Shown here piece by piece: positions 1-7,886 of a stretch of DNA of 39,182 nucleotides. The stretch comes from an uncultured Prevotella sp. (GTDB taxonomy: Bacteria; Bacteroidota; Bacteroidia; Bacteroidales; Bacteroidaceae), in NCBI GenBank assembly GCA_900765465.1, contig CAAFRM010000064.1, positions 1-39,182 on the forward strand. The letters are read 5' to 3'. Numbering within the stretch: the first letter of the stretch is position 1; the number at the start of each line of letters is the position of its first letter. The translations under genes and the position numbers were made by a program. Below the pieces are notes generated by a model. It saw only the letters and a list, made by a program, of their open reading frames with translations, made no database searches and was not told the DNA's origin.

Positions 1-86
1 ATCGTAAGAACACTCCTGAGCGTCTTGAGTTGATGAAGTACAACCCAATCCTTAAGAAGATGACTCTTCACAAGGAGATTAAGTAA
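1..86 (+). CDS. rpmG: 50S ribosomal protein L33, 3' end (partial)
   Basis: The open frame entering from the left edge encodes 27 residues and stops at TAA 84-86. The tail, with RKNTPERLELMKYNP followed by a Lys-rich end (LHKEIK), is the usual C-terminus of bacterial ribosomal protein L33, a small protein of the large subunit near the exit site. The start lies outside the window. A DUF4295 gene follows 45 bp downstream, the normal Bacteroidetes arrangement, so the two are probably co-transcribed from a promoter to the left. Confidence 0.9.
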   Translation, partial: RKNTPERLELMKYNPILKKMTLHKEIK

Positions 87-131
87 GCTCGCTTACAAGT
101 TTATAAACAATTTTATCAATTTTAATAGACT

Positions 132-290
132 ATGGCAAAGAAAGCGGTCGCTACCCTCCACGAAGGTAACATGGATGGTCGCGCATACACAAAGGTTATC
201 AAGATGGTTAAGAGCCCTAAGACTGGTGCTTACGTTTTCGATGAGAAGATGGTACCAAACGAGGCTGTTAAGGATTTCTTCAAGGACTAA
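132..290 (+). CDS. DUF4295 family small basic protein
   Basis: This 52-residue frame starts at ATG 132 (MAKKAVATLHEG) and ends at TAA 288-290. It is small, basic and Lys-rich, with a central VIKMVKSPKTGAYVF segment, and matches what I know of DUF4295. That Bacteroidetes-only family is encoded immediately after rpmG and is presumed ribosome-associated from its position; its role is not established. In many Bacteroidetes ftsY follows, but here a strong terminator comes 58 bp later and the next gene is metA. The assignment rests on size, composition and neighbour. Confidence 0.85.
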   Translation: MAKKAVATLHEGNMDGRAYTKVIKMVKSPKTGAYVFDEKMVPNEAVKDFFKD

Positions 291-348
291 TCTGGTTGCA
301 TAGGCATTCAGACGAGCGTTCTCTTGGAGACTCGCATAAATACAATAA

Positions 349-388
349 GGTCGCAATACTCTTATCAAAGGGTATGCGGCCTTTTTTG
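349..388 (+). terminator. Intrinsic terminator after rpmG-DUF4295
   Basis: A GC-rich arm (ggtcgcaatactc) pairs with gggtatgcggcc around a short loop, with one bulged A and G-U pairs, and is followed directly by a run of T. It closes the ribosomal-protein unit. The 58 bases before it hold only a weak hairpin (about 316-335). Confidence 0.8.
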
Positions 389-443
389 TTTTTGTTACAG
401 AAGCTCTTTTTTTCGTATGAATATATATTTCTTTCTTTTTTCT

Positions 444-474
444 TTTGCTATTTCAAAATAAAAACGTAACTTTG
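444..474 (+). promoter_or_regulatory. Bacteroidetes-type promoter of the metA operon
   Basis: TTTG at 444-447 and TAACTTTG at 467-474 are separated by 19 bp, matching the -33/-7 consensus of the Bacteroidetes primary sigma factor. The predicted start is near 480, giving a leader of about 70 nt. The leader contains a 6-bp stem (atatcc with ggatat); no known methionine riboswitch fold was recognised. Confidence 0.8.
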
Positions 475-552
475 CACAGAATAAGTGAAATATCCGCTTT
501 TGCAGGAAAGAGGATATATTAATGTTTTTTTAAGAAGAAAGGACAAGATAAG

Positions 553-1470
553 ATGCCGTTAAGATTACCGGATAAACTTCCAGCTATTGAGCTGCTGAAG
601 CATGAGAATATTTTCGTGATGGATGAGAGTCGTGCACACAGTCAGGAAATCAGACCGCTGAAGATTTGTGTGCTCAACCTGATGCCGCTTAAGATCACGA
701 CAGAAACTGATTTGGTGAGACTGCTCTCCAATACGCCTCTGCAGTTGGAGGTTTACTTCATGAAGTTGAAGAGCCATACTCCAAAGAATACGCCGATAGA
801 ACACATGATGATGTTCTATAAGGACTTTGCGGAACTGTCAAAGCAGAAGTTTGACGGTATGATAGTGACGGGTGCTCCTATAGAGACGATGGAATATGAG
901 GAGGTGGAGTATTGGCCGGAAATCCAGGAGATATTCAATTGGGCACGTACCCACGTTACCTCTACGCTGTATATCTGCTGGGGTGCGCAGGCTGGACTCT
1001 ATCACTTTTATGGTGTTCCAAAATATCAGCTTGATAAAAAAAAGTTTGGTATCTTCCCTCAGAAACCGCTTGATCCGTCACTCCCTATCTTTCGTGGTTT
1101 TGATGACATCTTCAATATGCCACACAGCCGCCATACTGAGGTGCGCAGGGAAGACATCGAAAAAGTGCCGGGACTGGATATTATCGCAGAATCTGCAGAA
1201 AGTGGCGTGAGTATCGTAATGGCGAGGGGTGGACGCGAATTCTTCGTGACAGGTCATCTGGAATATGCGCCTAATACGCTCGATAAGGAGTATAAAAGAG
1301 ACATGGGCAAGCGAGACGACGTAGAATTGCCTGAGAACTATTACTTCCATGATGATCCGAATGAGGCACCTTTGGTAACATGGCGTGCCCATGCCAACCT
1401 GTTCTACAGTAACTGGATCAACTATTACGTTTATCAGGAAACTCCTTATAACATTGAGGATATTCAATAA
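553..1470 (+). CDS. metA: Homoserine O-acyltransferase, probably acetyl-CoA dependent
   Basis: MetA acylates the hydroxyl of L-homoserine, the first committed step of methionine synthesis, in the cytoplasm. The 305-residue product has the usual length and the class I glutamine-amidotransferase-like fold. The nucleophile is Cys142 in YICWGAQAG, and the His/Glu pair is H235 and E237 in GHLEYAP. Residue 111 is Glu (TGAPIE). In studied MetA enzymes Glu at this position favours acetyl-CoA, while the Gly of E. coli MetA favours succinyl-CoA, so the product is probably O-acetylhomoserine despite the common name homoserine O-succinyltransferase. ATG 553 lies shortly after an A/G-rich stretch (aagaagaaagga). 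The next gene begins 37 bp downstream on the same strand, with no promoter seen between them. Confidence 0.95.
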   Translation: MPLRLPDKLPAIELLKHENIFVMDESRAHSQEIRPLKICVLNLMPLKITTETDLVRLLSNTPLQLEVYFMKLKSHTPKNTPIEHMMMFYKDFAELSKQKFDGMIVTGAPIETMEYEEVEYWPEIQEIFNWARTHVTSTLYICWGAQAGLYHFYGVPKYQLDKKKFGIFPQKPLDPSLPIFRGFDDIFNMPHSRHTEVRREDIEKVPGLDIIAESAESGVSIVMARGGREFFVTGHLEYAPNTLDKEYKRDMGKRDDVELPENYYFHDDPNEAPLVTWRAHANLFYSNWINYYVYQETPYNIEDIQ

Positions 1471-1507
1471 GGTTGGAGTCGTAAAAAGAACTAAGATAGG
1501 TTAGGAA

Positions 1508-3541
1508 ATGAATGATATTGAAGCAAAGAAGAAAAAAGAAATACACTTGACGGAGCTAGAGCTTCTTGCCCCAGCCAAGAATCTGGAGTGTGGTATCGCT
1601 GCTATCGATCATGGTGCCGATGCGGTGTATATAGGTGCACCACGCTTTGGAGCCCGCGCTGCTGCTGCCAACTCGCTGGAGGATATTAAGAAACTCTGCG
1701 ATTATGCCCATCAGTTTCGTGCCAAGGTTCACGTGACGGTGAATACCATCATCTATGAAAATGAGATGGAGGATACGCTGAAGATGATTGCCGAGTTGGA
1801 CCGTATTGGAGTGGATGCACTCCTGTTGCAGGATATGGGTGTTCTCTGGGATGTAAGAGCCAATCAACTATGGCACCGTGAATTGCATTCCAGCACGCAG
1901 TGTGATGCACGTTCTGCAGACAAGGTTGCCTGGCTGTCAACGCTAGGATTCGATAGAGTGGTCCTTGCCCGTGAACTTTCTCTTGATGAAATCAGGGAAA
2001 TCCACAAGAAAAATCCTTCTACGCAGTTGGAGGTCTTTGTGCATGGTGCGCTTTGTGTTAGTTATTCGGGTGTATGCTATGCTTCGGAAAAATGTTTCGG
2101 CCGTTCTGCAAACCGTGGTGAGTGTGCTCAGTTCTGCAGAATGAAATTCAATCTCATAGATTCCAATGAAAATGAAATAGAGCATGAGCGTCATCTGCTG
2201 TCATTGAAGGATCTCTGCCAGATAGATCATCTGCAGGAACTTGCTGATGCGGGTGCAACTTCTTTCAAGATTGAAGGACGCCTGAAGGATGTAAACTATG
2301 TGAAGAATGTTGTGGCTGCCTATAGTCGGAAACTCGATGAGCTTGTTGCTGCCAATCCGGATAAGTATTGTAGAGCATCATTTGGTCGTGCTATCCATAC
2401 GTTCCAGCCTAACTTGAAAAAGACATTCAACAGAGGATTTACCAACTATTTCCTCAATGGGCGACAGCCGGACATCGCTTCTTTTGATACACCGAAGGCG
2501 ATGGGCGAGTATGTTGGTAAGGTCAAGGAGATTAGAGGTAATGTTTCCTTCAACGTGGCGACAGTGGCAAGTTTTGCCAATGGTGATGGTCTCTGCTTTA
2601 TCAACGACGAGAAAGAGCTGGAGGGATTCCGCGTAAACCGTGTGGAAGGTAACCGACTCTATCCGCTTCGTATGCCGGAGCATCTGCGCCCAGGCATGGC
2701 TCTCTATCGTAATAATGACCAGGCTTTTGAGAATATTCTATCAAAGAAAACTGCGAGCCGCAAGATTCCTCTCTACATCAAGATTGCACCATATTATCGG
2801 GGATCGATGCCTCTTCAGGATATTTCTGTTCAGGTAGGAGTTTCGGTGAATGTTCCTCAATTAGACTCAATGACTACGGAAGGCTTCTTGGAGAAGCATA
2901 AAGCTTACAAGATTGACGAGTATGTTTTCGAGTTTGATGCTCCGCTGGAATTGGCGAAACGTCCTCAGGGTGATAATATCAGAAAGCAGTTGAGCAAGAT
3001 GGGCAATACGGTATTTGAATGTGATGAAGTGGTTCTTGAAGGTGATATTGAGAATTATTTCATTCCTAATAGTTTCCTGTCTGATTTTCGTAGGGATTTG
3101 ATCGCAGCCGTGACTGAAGGTATTCAGAATATTGTAGATAAATCGTTGGAGAAAGGCTTTATGGATGAATTATTCTCATCACCTTATCGCCTGGATCAGG
3201 TGGGTGAGCATGAATTGAGTCCGGAGGAGTTTGTCTGGCAGCCTGCCTATGGCAAATGGCCATATCTCTATAATATCGCAAATCGCAGTGCTGAGCATTT
3301 CTACAAGGCGCATGGCATGAAGCATACTGAATCTGCATTTGAGGTTGAGCAACCTAAGGGGGAATCCCTCATCATGCAGTGCCGCCATTGCATCCGCTAC
3401 TCTTTGGGCTATTGTGTAAAACGAGGAGGCAAGAAGCCGCAATGGAAGGAGCCTCTGTTCTTGGAGCTGGGCGATGGCAGAAGATTCCGATTGGAATTCA
3501 ACTGTGCAGAGTGCCAGATGAATGTCTATAGCACAAAATAA
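1508..3541 (+). CDS. U32 family protein, RlhA/YhbU-like (tRNA/rRNA hydroxylation type)
   Basis: The 677-residue product has an N-terminal U32 domain (about 15-300) carrying the family signature around EVFVHGALCVSYSGVC (residues 175-190), with further cysteines at 196, 206 and 210. The middle and C-terminal parts resemble the DUF3656 extension of E. coli RlhA. A second cysteine group lies near the C-terminus (CRHC, GYC, CAEC). U32 proteins were named peptidases, but RlhA and TrhP/TrhO-type members hydroxylate cytidine in 23S rRNA or uridine in tRNA, using prephenate-derived cofactors and probably an Fe-S cluster. An RNA-modifying role is therefore more likely than proteolysis, though the substrate cannot be read from the sequence. 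The gene sits 37 bp after metA. Confidence 0.85.
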   Translation: MNDIEAKKKKEIHLTELELLAPAKNLECGIAAIDHGADAVYIGAPRFGARAAAANSLEDIKKLCDYAHQFRAKVHVTVNTIIYENEMEDTLKMIAELDRIGVDALLLQDMGVLWDVRANQLWHRELHSSTQCDARSADKVAWLSTLGFDRVVLARELSLDEIREIHKKNPSTQLEVFVHGALCVSYSGVCYASEKCFGRSANRGECAQFCRMKFNLIDSNENEIEHERHLLSLKDLCQIDHLQELADAGATSFKIEGRLKDVNYVKNVVAAYSRKLDELVAANPDKYCRASFGRAIHTFQPNLKKTFNRGFTNYFLNGRQPDIASFDTPKAMGEYVGKVKEIRGNVSFNVATVASFANGDGLCFINDEKELEGFRVNRVEGNRLYPLRMPEHLRPGMALYRNNDQAFENILSKKTASRKIPLYIKIAPYYRGSMPLQDISVQVGVSVNVPQLDSMTTEGFLEKHKAYKIDEYVFEFDAPLELAKRPQGDNIRKQLSKMGNTVFECDEVVLEGDIENYFIPNSFLSDFRRDLIAAVTEGIQNIVDKSLEKGFMDELFSSPYRLDQVGEHELSPEEFVWQPAYGKWPYLYNIANRSAEHFYKAHGMKHTESAFEVEQPKGESLIMQCRHCIRYSLGYCVKRGGKKPQWKEPLFLELGDGRRFRLEFNCAECQMNVYSTK

Positions 3542-3574
3542 AAACGTAACGGGGTTCGTAACCCAAAATAAAGA

Positions 3575-4504
3575 ATGAGAATAAAACTGATGATAAGAAT
3601 GATGGTATGTATGTTGGGCATCTGTTTGATGCTCAACAGCTGCTATCATCGTCATAACTCCCATCAGCAGCATGCAGCTATGCTGGAGTACAGTGACCGT
3701 CAGTTGGATTCTATCTCATTCTCTACCACCCACCATTACACCAACAAATATAACTTTATGGTGTTTAAGGATTCTATCCACTTGATGCGACAGCAACCTG
3801 AAGAATTGGTGAGTGGTCTTTCGGTAGATTCATTCTCTGTCAAGAAGAACCAGCTTCTGGTTGTGACAGATATCCGTATGGTGCCACAAGACAGCATAGA
3901 CTCTGTATGGGTGCAGCTTGCCACTGAAGATAACAGGTTTGGATGGAGTAGGGAATCGAGATTGCTTCCTCAGGTAGTACCGGATGATCCTATCTCTGAA
4001 TTCATCATGACTTTCAGTAATGTCCACCTGCTCATTTTCCTGGTGGTCATCGTAGTCATCACCTTGGCTTATCTGGTAAGAAAGGTATTTCATAGCAATG
4101 CCAAGATTGTGCATTTCAATGATATTGATTCGCCGTATCCTCTTGCTCTTGTGCTTCTGGTATCCATCTCGGCAGCCTTTTATGCCTGGATTCAGACTTT
4201 TGAACCAGAGATGTGGCGACAGTTCTATTTCCATCCGTCATTGAATCCTTTTGCGGTACCTAAGGTGTTGGGAGTATTTCTTGCCTTGGTATGGAGTATT
4301 CTCATTGTGGGACTGGCATGTGTCGATGAAGTTTATCATCGTCTTCCGTTTGGTGAAGCCCTGTTGTATCTGGGCGGTCTGGCAGGTGTATGTGCACTCG
4401 ATTATATCATTTTCAGTGTTTCCACCTTATATTATATAGGCTACATCCTGCTGGTGGCATATATTTGGTTTGCCGTTAAATCCTATCGTAGGGGGAATTC
4501 CTAA
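3575..4504 (+). CDS. Membrane lipoprotein with SH3-like region and about five membrane helices
   Basis: I do not recognise a named family. The 309-residue product begins with a lipoprotein-type signal peptide (lipobox LNSC, Cys23). A soluble region of about 120 residues follows; residues about 90-135 (LLVVTDIRMVP to GWSRESRLLP) read like a bacterial SH3 fold. Hydrophobic helices are at about 149-168, 188-206, 231-250, 261-280 and 284-301, and the tail is short and basic. It could be an envelope sensor or scaffold with a periplasmic SH3-like head. It lies 33 bp after the U32 gene and is probably the last gene of the metA operon; a small gggtt/aaccc stem occupies the gap. The next gene has its own promoter. 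Confidence 0.6.
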   Translation: MRIKLMIRMMVCMLGICLMLNSCYHRHNSHQQHAAMLEYSDRQLDSISFSTTHHYTNKYNFMVFKDSIHLMRQQPEELVSGLSVDSFSVKKNQLLVVTDIRMVPQDSIDSVWVQLATEDNRFGWSRESRLLPQVVPDDPISEFIMTFSNVHLLIFLVVIVVITLAYLVRKVFHSNAKIVHFNDIDSPYPLALVLLVSISAAFYAWIQTFEPEMWRQFYFHPSLNPFAVPKVLGVFLALVWSILIVGLACVDEVYHRLPFGEALLYLGGLAGVCALDYIIFSVSTLYYIGYILLVAYIWFAVKSYRRGNS

Positions 4505-4515
4505 TAAATAAGGAT

Positions 4516-4545
4516 TTTGGGTGTCAGGAAAAAGCAGTACCTTTG
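4516..4545 (+). promoter_or_regulatory. Promoter of the TonB-dependent receptor
   Basis: TTTG (4516-4519) and TACCTTTG (4538-4545) are 18 bp apart. Transcription should start near 4550-4553, almost on the ATG at 4554. This either gives a leaderless message or favours the in-frame ATG at 4581. Confidence 0.65.
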
Positions 4546-4553
4546 CACCCGTT

Positions 4554-6998
4554 ATGAAAAAGGATATAATAAATAAGAAAATGATTGCATTGGCGCTGGC
4601 TTCCTCAGTTGCGCCAATCTCCTTGTGGGCTGGCACAAGCAATGTCCTGTCCCTTGTTAATGAAAGAGTAGATAACACGAATTTCAAAGTATTCACTGAT
4701 AGCAGTAAGGTTTTTGATATCGACGAGGTGGTTGTGGTTTCACAACCGAAAGAGAACTATCGCCTTCGCCAGCAGTCACTCAGCAGTACTTCTGTCGGTG
4801 GATTTCAGATACAGAAACTAGGCACCCGCGATTTGCGCGAGCTTTCTAGTTATATCCCTAATTTTGTAATGCCTAACTATGGTAGTCGTCTTTCCAGTGC
4901 TATGTATGTGCGTGGCATTGGCAGCAGAGTGAACAGTCCTGCGGTAGGTATCTATCTGGATGGCATCCCGGTGATGAGCAAGTCTGCCTTCAATCTTCAT
5001 CATTATCAGACTTCCCGTATTGATGTCTTGCGTGGTCCTCAGGCAACTCTGTATGGTCAGAATACGGAGGGTGGACTGGTGCGCATCTATTCTCGCAATC
5101 CGTTTGAATATGAGGGAACTGATTTGAAGTTGAGTTATGGTTCCCGATATTATCGCAATGTAGAGCTGGCTCATTATCACCGTATCAATGACCATCTGGC
5201 GTTTACGGTAGCAGCCTTCAATGATGCACAGAAGGGATTCTTCAGAAATACGAATACCGGCAACAGAGCCGACAAGTATGATGAGGCTGGAGGAAAGATT
5301 GTGCTGAAGGCAAAGCTCAACAGAGGATGGAACGTAGATGTTCTTGCCAACTATCAGTATGTTGACCAGAATGGTTTCCCTTATGGCAAGCTGGATTTGG
5401 AGACAGGCAAGGCTTCGCTTCCTTCCACCACCTTCGACGGAACCTATTTGCGCCATTCCTTTATCTCGGGTGTTACCGTGAATCATACAGGAGCAGATTA
5501 TAGCTTTGCTTCTACCACAAGCTATCAGTATCTGAAGGATAAGATGAACATGGATCAGGATTATCTTCCTACCGATTATATGAGCATCCTGCAGGAGCAG
5601 CTCCAGAACTCGCTTACCCAGGAATTTACCTTGAAGAGTAATCGCGCTGTGGGCGGTTTCTGGAATTGGACCGCTGGTGGCTTCTTCTCTTATCAGTGGC
5701 TGAAGACCAATGGACCGGTCTTCTTCAATGAGGGTATGACCCAGCCTATCGGCAATGCTATCCAGCAGCAGATGTATAATGCGATGCTCAATGTGATGGC
5801 ACAGAAGATGATGGCACAGGGTATGCCGGAAATGGTTGCCAAGGCTGTTGCTGCCAAGGCTATAGAGAAGGCTGGAGGCGTATCCATGAATGTGAATATG
5901 GGTGCACCGGGTTTGTATCATACACCTCAGTGGAACCTGGGATTCTTTCATGAGAGCAACTTCAATATCACCGATCGCCTTACTGCCACCTTGGGCTTGC
6001 GTTATGACTTGATGCATACTGCCATCCATTATGATGCCAGTGCCTATATGCAGATGACTGCCAATGTAATGGGAAAGAAGGCTACCTATGTCTTGGATTC
6101 TTCACTGGATCATGAAGTAAGTGACGATTATAGCCAGCTTTTGCCGAAATTCGGTCTTAATCTGAAGATTGATGAGCTGGGCAGTAATGTGTATGCTACT
6201 GTAAGCAAGGGCTATCGTGCTGGTGGATATAATATCCAGATGTTCAGCGATGTGCTACAGACCGAACTGAATGCCAATCGTAATCAGGCAATGCGTGGGG
6301 ATTATCATATTCCGCATACCGAGGAGGATTATCAGCGTATTGATAAGACCATCGCCTACAAGCCGGAGACTTCCTGGAATTATGAGGCAGGTGCTCATCT
6401 GAATCTCTTCGATCACATGCTGCATTTTGACTTGAGTGCTTTCTATATGAAGGTAACCAACCAGCAGCTCTCTGTCATGGCGGGCAATTATGGCTTGGGA
6501 CGTATGATGGTGAATGCCGGAAAGAGTCACAGCTGTGGTATTGAAGCAGCTTTGAGAGGACAGCTTTTCGATGGAAAATTTGATTGGGCTATGAGTTATG
6601 GTTATACTCGCAGCAAGTTTGATAAGTATGTGGATGGAGAAGGTGAGGATGCCGTGGACTATAAGGGCAAATACGTTCCTTACGTGCCACAGCATACAAT
6701 GGCTGCGATGGCAGACTATCGTCTTACCGACTGGCTGACCTTCGGTGCAAACGTGAATGCACAAGGCAAGACCTATTGGGACAATGCAAATACTTATTCC
6801 CAGAAGTTATATGCAGTTTTGGGAGCACATGTTGATTTGAATTTCAAGGCTTTCAATGTAAGTTTCTGGGGTAGAAATCTCACAGACACCAATTATAATA
6901 CCTTTGCGGTAGATAATTCAGCTACAGGCACGAAAGAATATTTTGCCCAGCGAGGCAATCCTTTCCAATGTGGTGTGGATGTGAGATTCCATTTCTAG
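4554..6998 (+). CDS. TonB-dependent outer-membrane receptor
   Basis: The 814-residue product has a signal peptide (MKKDIINKKMIALALASS, cleavage near SLWAG), a plug domain (about 60-200; YVRGIGSR, VGIYLDGIPV, DVLRGPQATLYGQNTEGG) and a 22-strand-type barrel ending in Phe (GVDVRFHF). It takes up a large ligand using proton-motive force passed by TonB. There is no CarboxypepD-like N-terminal extension and no SusD partner, so it is not a SusC glycan importer; a siderophore, cofactor or metal complex is more likely. ATG 4554 gives the best signal peptide, but the promoter suggests ATG 4581 could be used. Residues about 395-450 form a Met-rich, probably helical insertion in the barrel region. The stop is only 6 bp from the stop of the convergent phosphoribosyltransferase. 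Confidence 0.92.
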   Translation: MKKDIINKKMIALALASSVAPISLWAGTSNVLSLVNERVDNTNFKVFTDSSKVFDIDEVVVVSQPKENYRLRQQSLSSTSVGGFQIQKLGTRDLRELSSYIPNFVMPNYGSRLSSAMYVRGIGSRVNSPAVGIYLDGIPVMSKSAFNLHHYQTSRIDVLRGPQATLYGQNTEGGLVRIYSRNPFEYEGTDLKLSYGSRYYRNVELAHYHRINDHLAFTVAAFNDAQKGFFRNTNTGNRADKYDEAGGKIVLKAKLNRGWNVDVLANYQYVDQNGFPYGKLDLETGKASLPSTTFDGTYLRHSFISGVTVNHTGADYSFASTTSYQYLKDKMNMDQDYLPTDYMSILQEQLQNSLTQEFTLKSNRAVGGFWNWTAGGFFSYQWLKTNGPVFFNEGMTQPIGNAIQQQMYNAMLNVMAQKMMAQGMPEMVAKAVAAKAIEKAGGVSMNVNMGAPGLYHTPQWNLGFFHESNFNITDRLTATLGLRYDLMHTAIHYDASAYMQMTANVMGKKATYVLDSSLDHEVSDDYSQLLPKFGLNLKIDELGSNVYATVSKGYRAGGYNIQMFSDVLQTELNANRNQAMRGDYHIPHTEEDYQRIDKTIAYKPETSWNYEAGAHLNLFDHMLHFDLSAFYMKVTNQQLSVMAGNYGLGRMMVNAGKSHSCGIEAALRGQLFDGKFDWAMSYGYTRSKFDKYVDGEGEDAVDYKGKYVPYVPQHTMAAMADYRLTDWLTFGANVNAQGKTYWDNANTYSQKLYAVLGAHVDLNFKAFNVSFWGRNLTDTNYNTFAVDNSATGTKEYFAQRGNPFQCGVDVRFHF

Positions 6999-7004
6999 TA
7001 ATCG

Positions 7005-7631
7005 CTATTCGTTATTGTCGTATCCGTCTGGGATTTTCTTTCCCAGAGCGAGTGCGACAATGACTTTAGCCCCCGATTTTTCTAGTTTTTCAGCAAATCT
7101 AACAATTGATCCTCCAGATGCGATAATGTCATCGAAGAGGATCACTTGTTTTCCCTGGAAGAATGTTTCATCTATATGAAGTGTATCCACTTCATCTCCA
7201 TCCTCATCCTTTGTCGTTGTGAAGCTGAATGCGTTGTAGGCATTCTGCATACCTGTTGCCGCACATACCTGTTCGCTGAACTTGCGGAATCTGCGCTCAG
7301 TATGCTTTTGTGTAGAGGCTGGTAGGCAGACCAGAGTGAGTTGTGAAAGGGTAGAGAGTGAGTTAGTGGCTCCCTCTTTTCCGGAAAAAACCGACTTTAG
7401 AAAAGAAGACACCAAGTCGATGGCCTTATCGACAGCTTGCTGATGGTCTATCTCGGTAGTGAGTTCCGAATTACCCTTGAAGTTGACGATGAGGTCGCGC
7501 TTTTCCCATTCTTCTGCTGAAAGCTCGAAGGTGCCGAATGCGCTGAAAGCAGCGTAATCTACTAGCCAATTGTAGTGAAGGCCATTGCTGAGGCAAGGCC
7601 ATGATGCGATGTTAATGCTTTTTTCTGCCAT
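7005..7631 (-). CDS. Phosphoribosyltransferase family protein (ComF-like type I PRTase)
   Basis: The 208-residue product carries the type I phosphoribosyltransferase signature VILFDDIIASGGS (PRPP-binding loop with the Asp-Asp pair) near residues 165-178. Upstream is a KHTERRFRKFSEQ segment like that in ComF-type proteins. Such enzymes transfer ribose phosphate from PRPP or have lost catalysis and serve in DNA uptake; the base substrate cannot be assigned. No cysteine zinc ribbon typical of ComF is seen. I place the start at ATG 7629-7631 rather than the TTG two codons upstream. A CAAAAGTA (inverted TAnnTTTG) lies about 78 bp upstream. It is an isolated gene converging on the receptor. Confidence 0.75.
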   Translation of the reverse strand: MAEKSINIASWPCLSNGLHYNWLVDYAAFSAFGTFELSAEEWEKRDLIVNFKGNSELTTEIDHQQAVDKAIDLVSSFLKSVFSGKEGATNSLSTLSQLTLVCLPASTQKHTERRFRKFSEQVCAATGMQNAYNAFSFTTTKDEDGDEVDTLHIDETFFQGKQVILFDDIIASGGSIVRFAEKLEKSGAKVIVALALGKKIPDGYDNNE

Positions 7632-7708
7632 AGACAAGATGTTTATAATCGTTCTTCTTTATAGTTTTCTTGAATAGATATTGCTTCCGTTGTCTTTATA
7701 GATCAGTA

Positions 7709-7716
7709 CAAAAGTA
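7709..7716 (-). promoter_or_regulatory. -7 element of the phosphoribosyltransferase promoter
   Basis: On the minus strand this reads TACTTTTG, matching TAnnTTTG. No good TTTG was found at the -33 distance, so support is partial. Confidence 0.4.
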
Positions 7717-7788
7717 TGAATATTTTTTGAAATGTCGGCATAAAATAGCTTTTTTTTTCATTTTAGACTATTTTTTAGCAGATTCTAC

Positions 7789-7819
7789 TTTGATTTTAAC
7801 AAGATTTCTAGTAACTTTG
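7789..7819 (+). promoter_or_regulatory. Promoter of the YitT-family gene
   Basis: TTTG (7789-7792) and TAACTTTG (7812-7819) are 19 bp apart. The predicted start near 7825 gives a leader of about 60 nt. Confidence 0.75.
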
Positions 7820-7886
7820 CACCCCGAAACCGGATAGGCTTCACGTTTATGGTATGAATAATCATGATTTTTAATAAATTCGACAA

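Noticed and set aside
291..348. Small RNA or tRNA-like fold after DUF4295
   Set aside because: The only stem is short and interrupted, with no tRNA arms or conserved RNA motif.
475..552. SAM-II riboswitch upstream of metA
   Set aside because: SAM-II occurs before metA in some Bacteroidetes, but the conserved core and pseudoknot arms were not found; only a 6-bp stem is visible.
4818..6029. Long open frame opposite the TonB-dependent receptor
   Set aside because: The receptor reading has clear family motifs throughout; the opposite frame has no recognisable domain and an Ile/His/Cys-rich composition typical of antisense readings.
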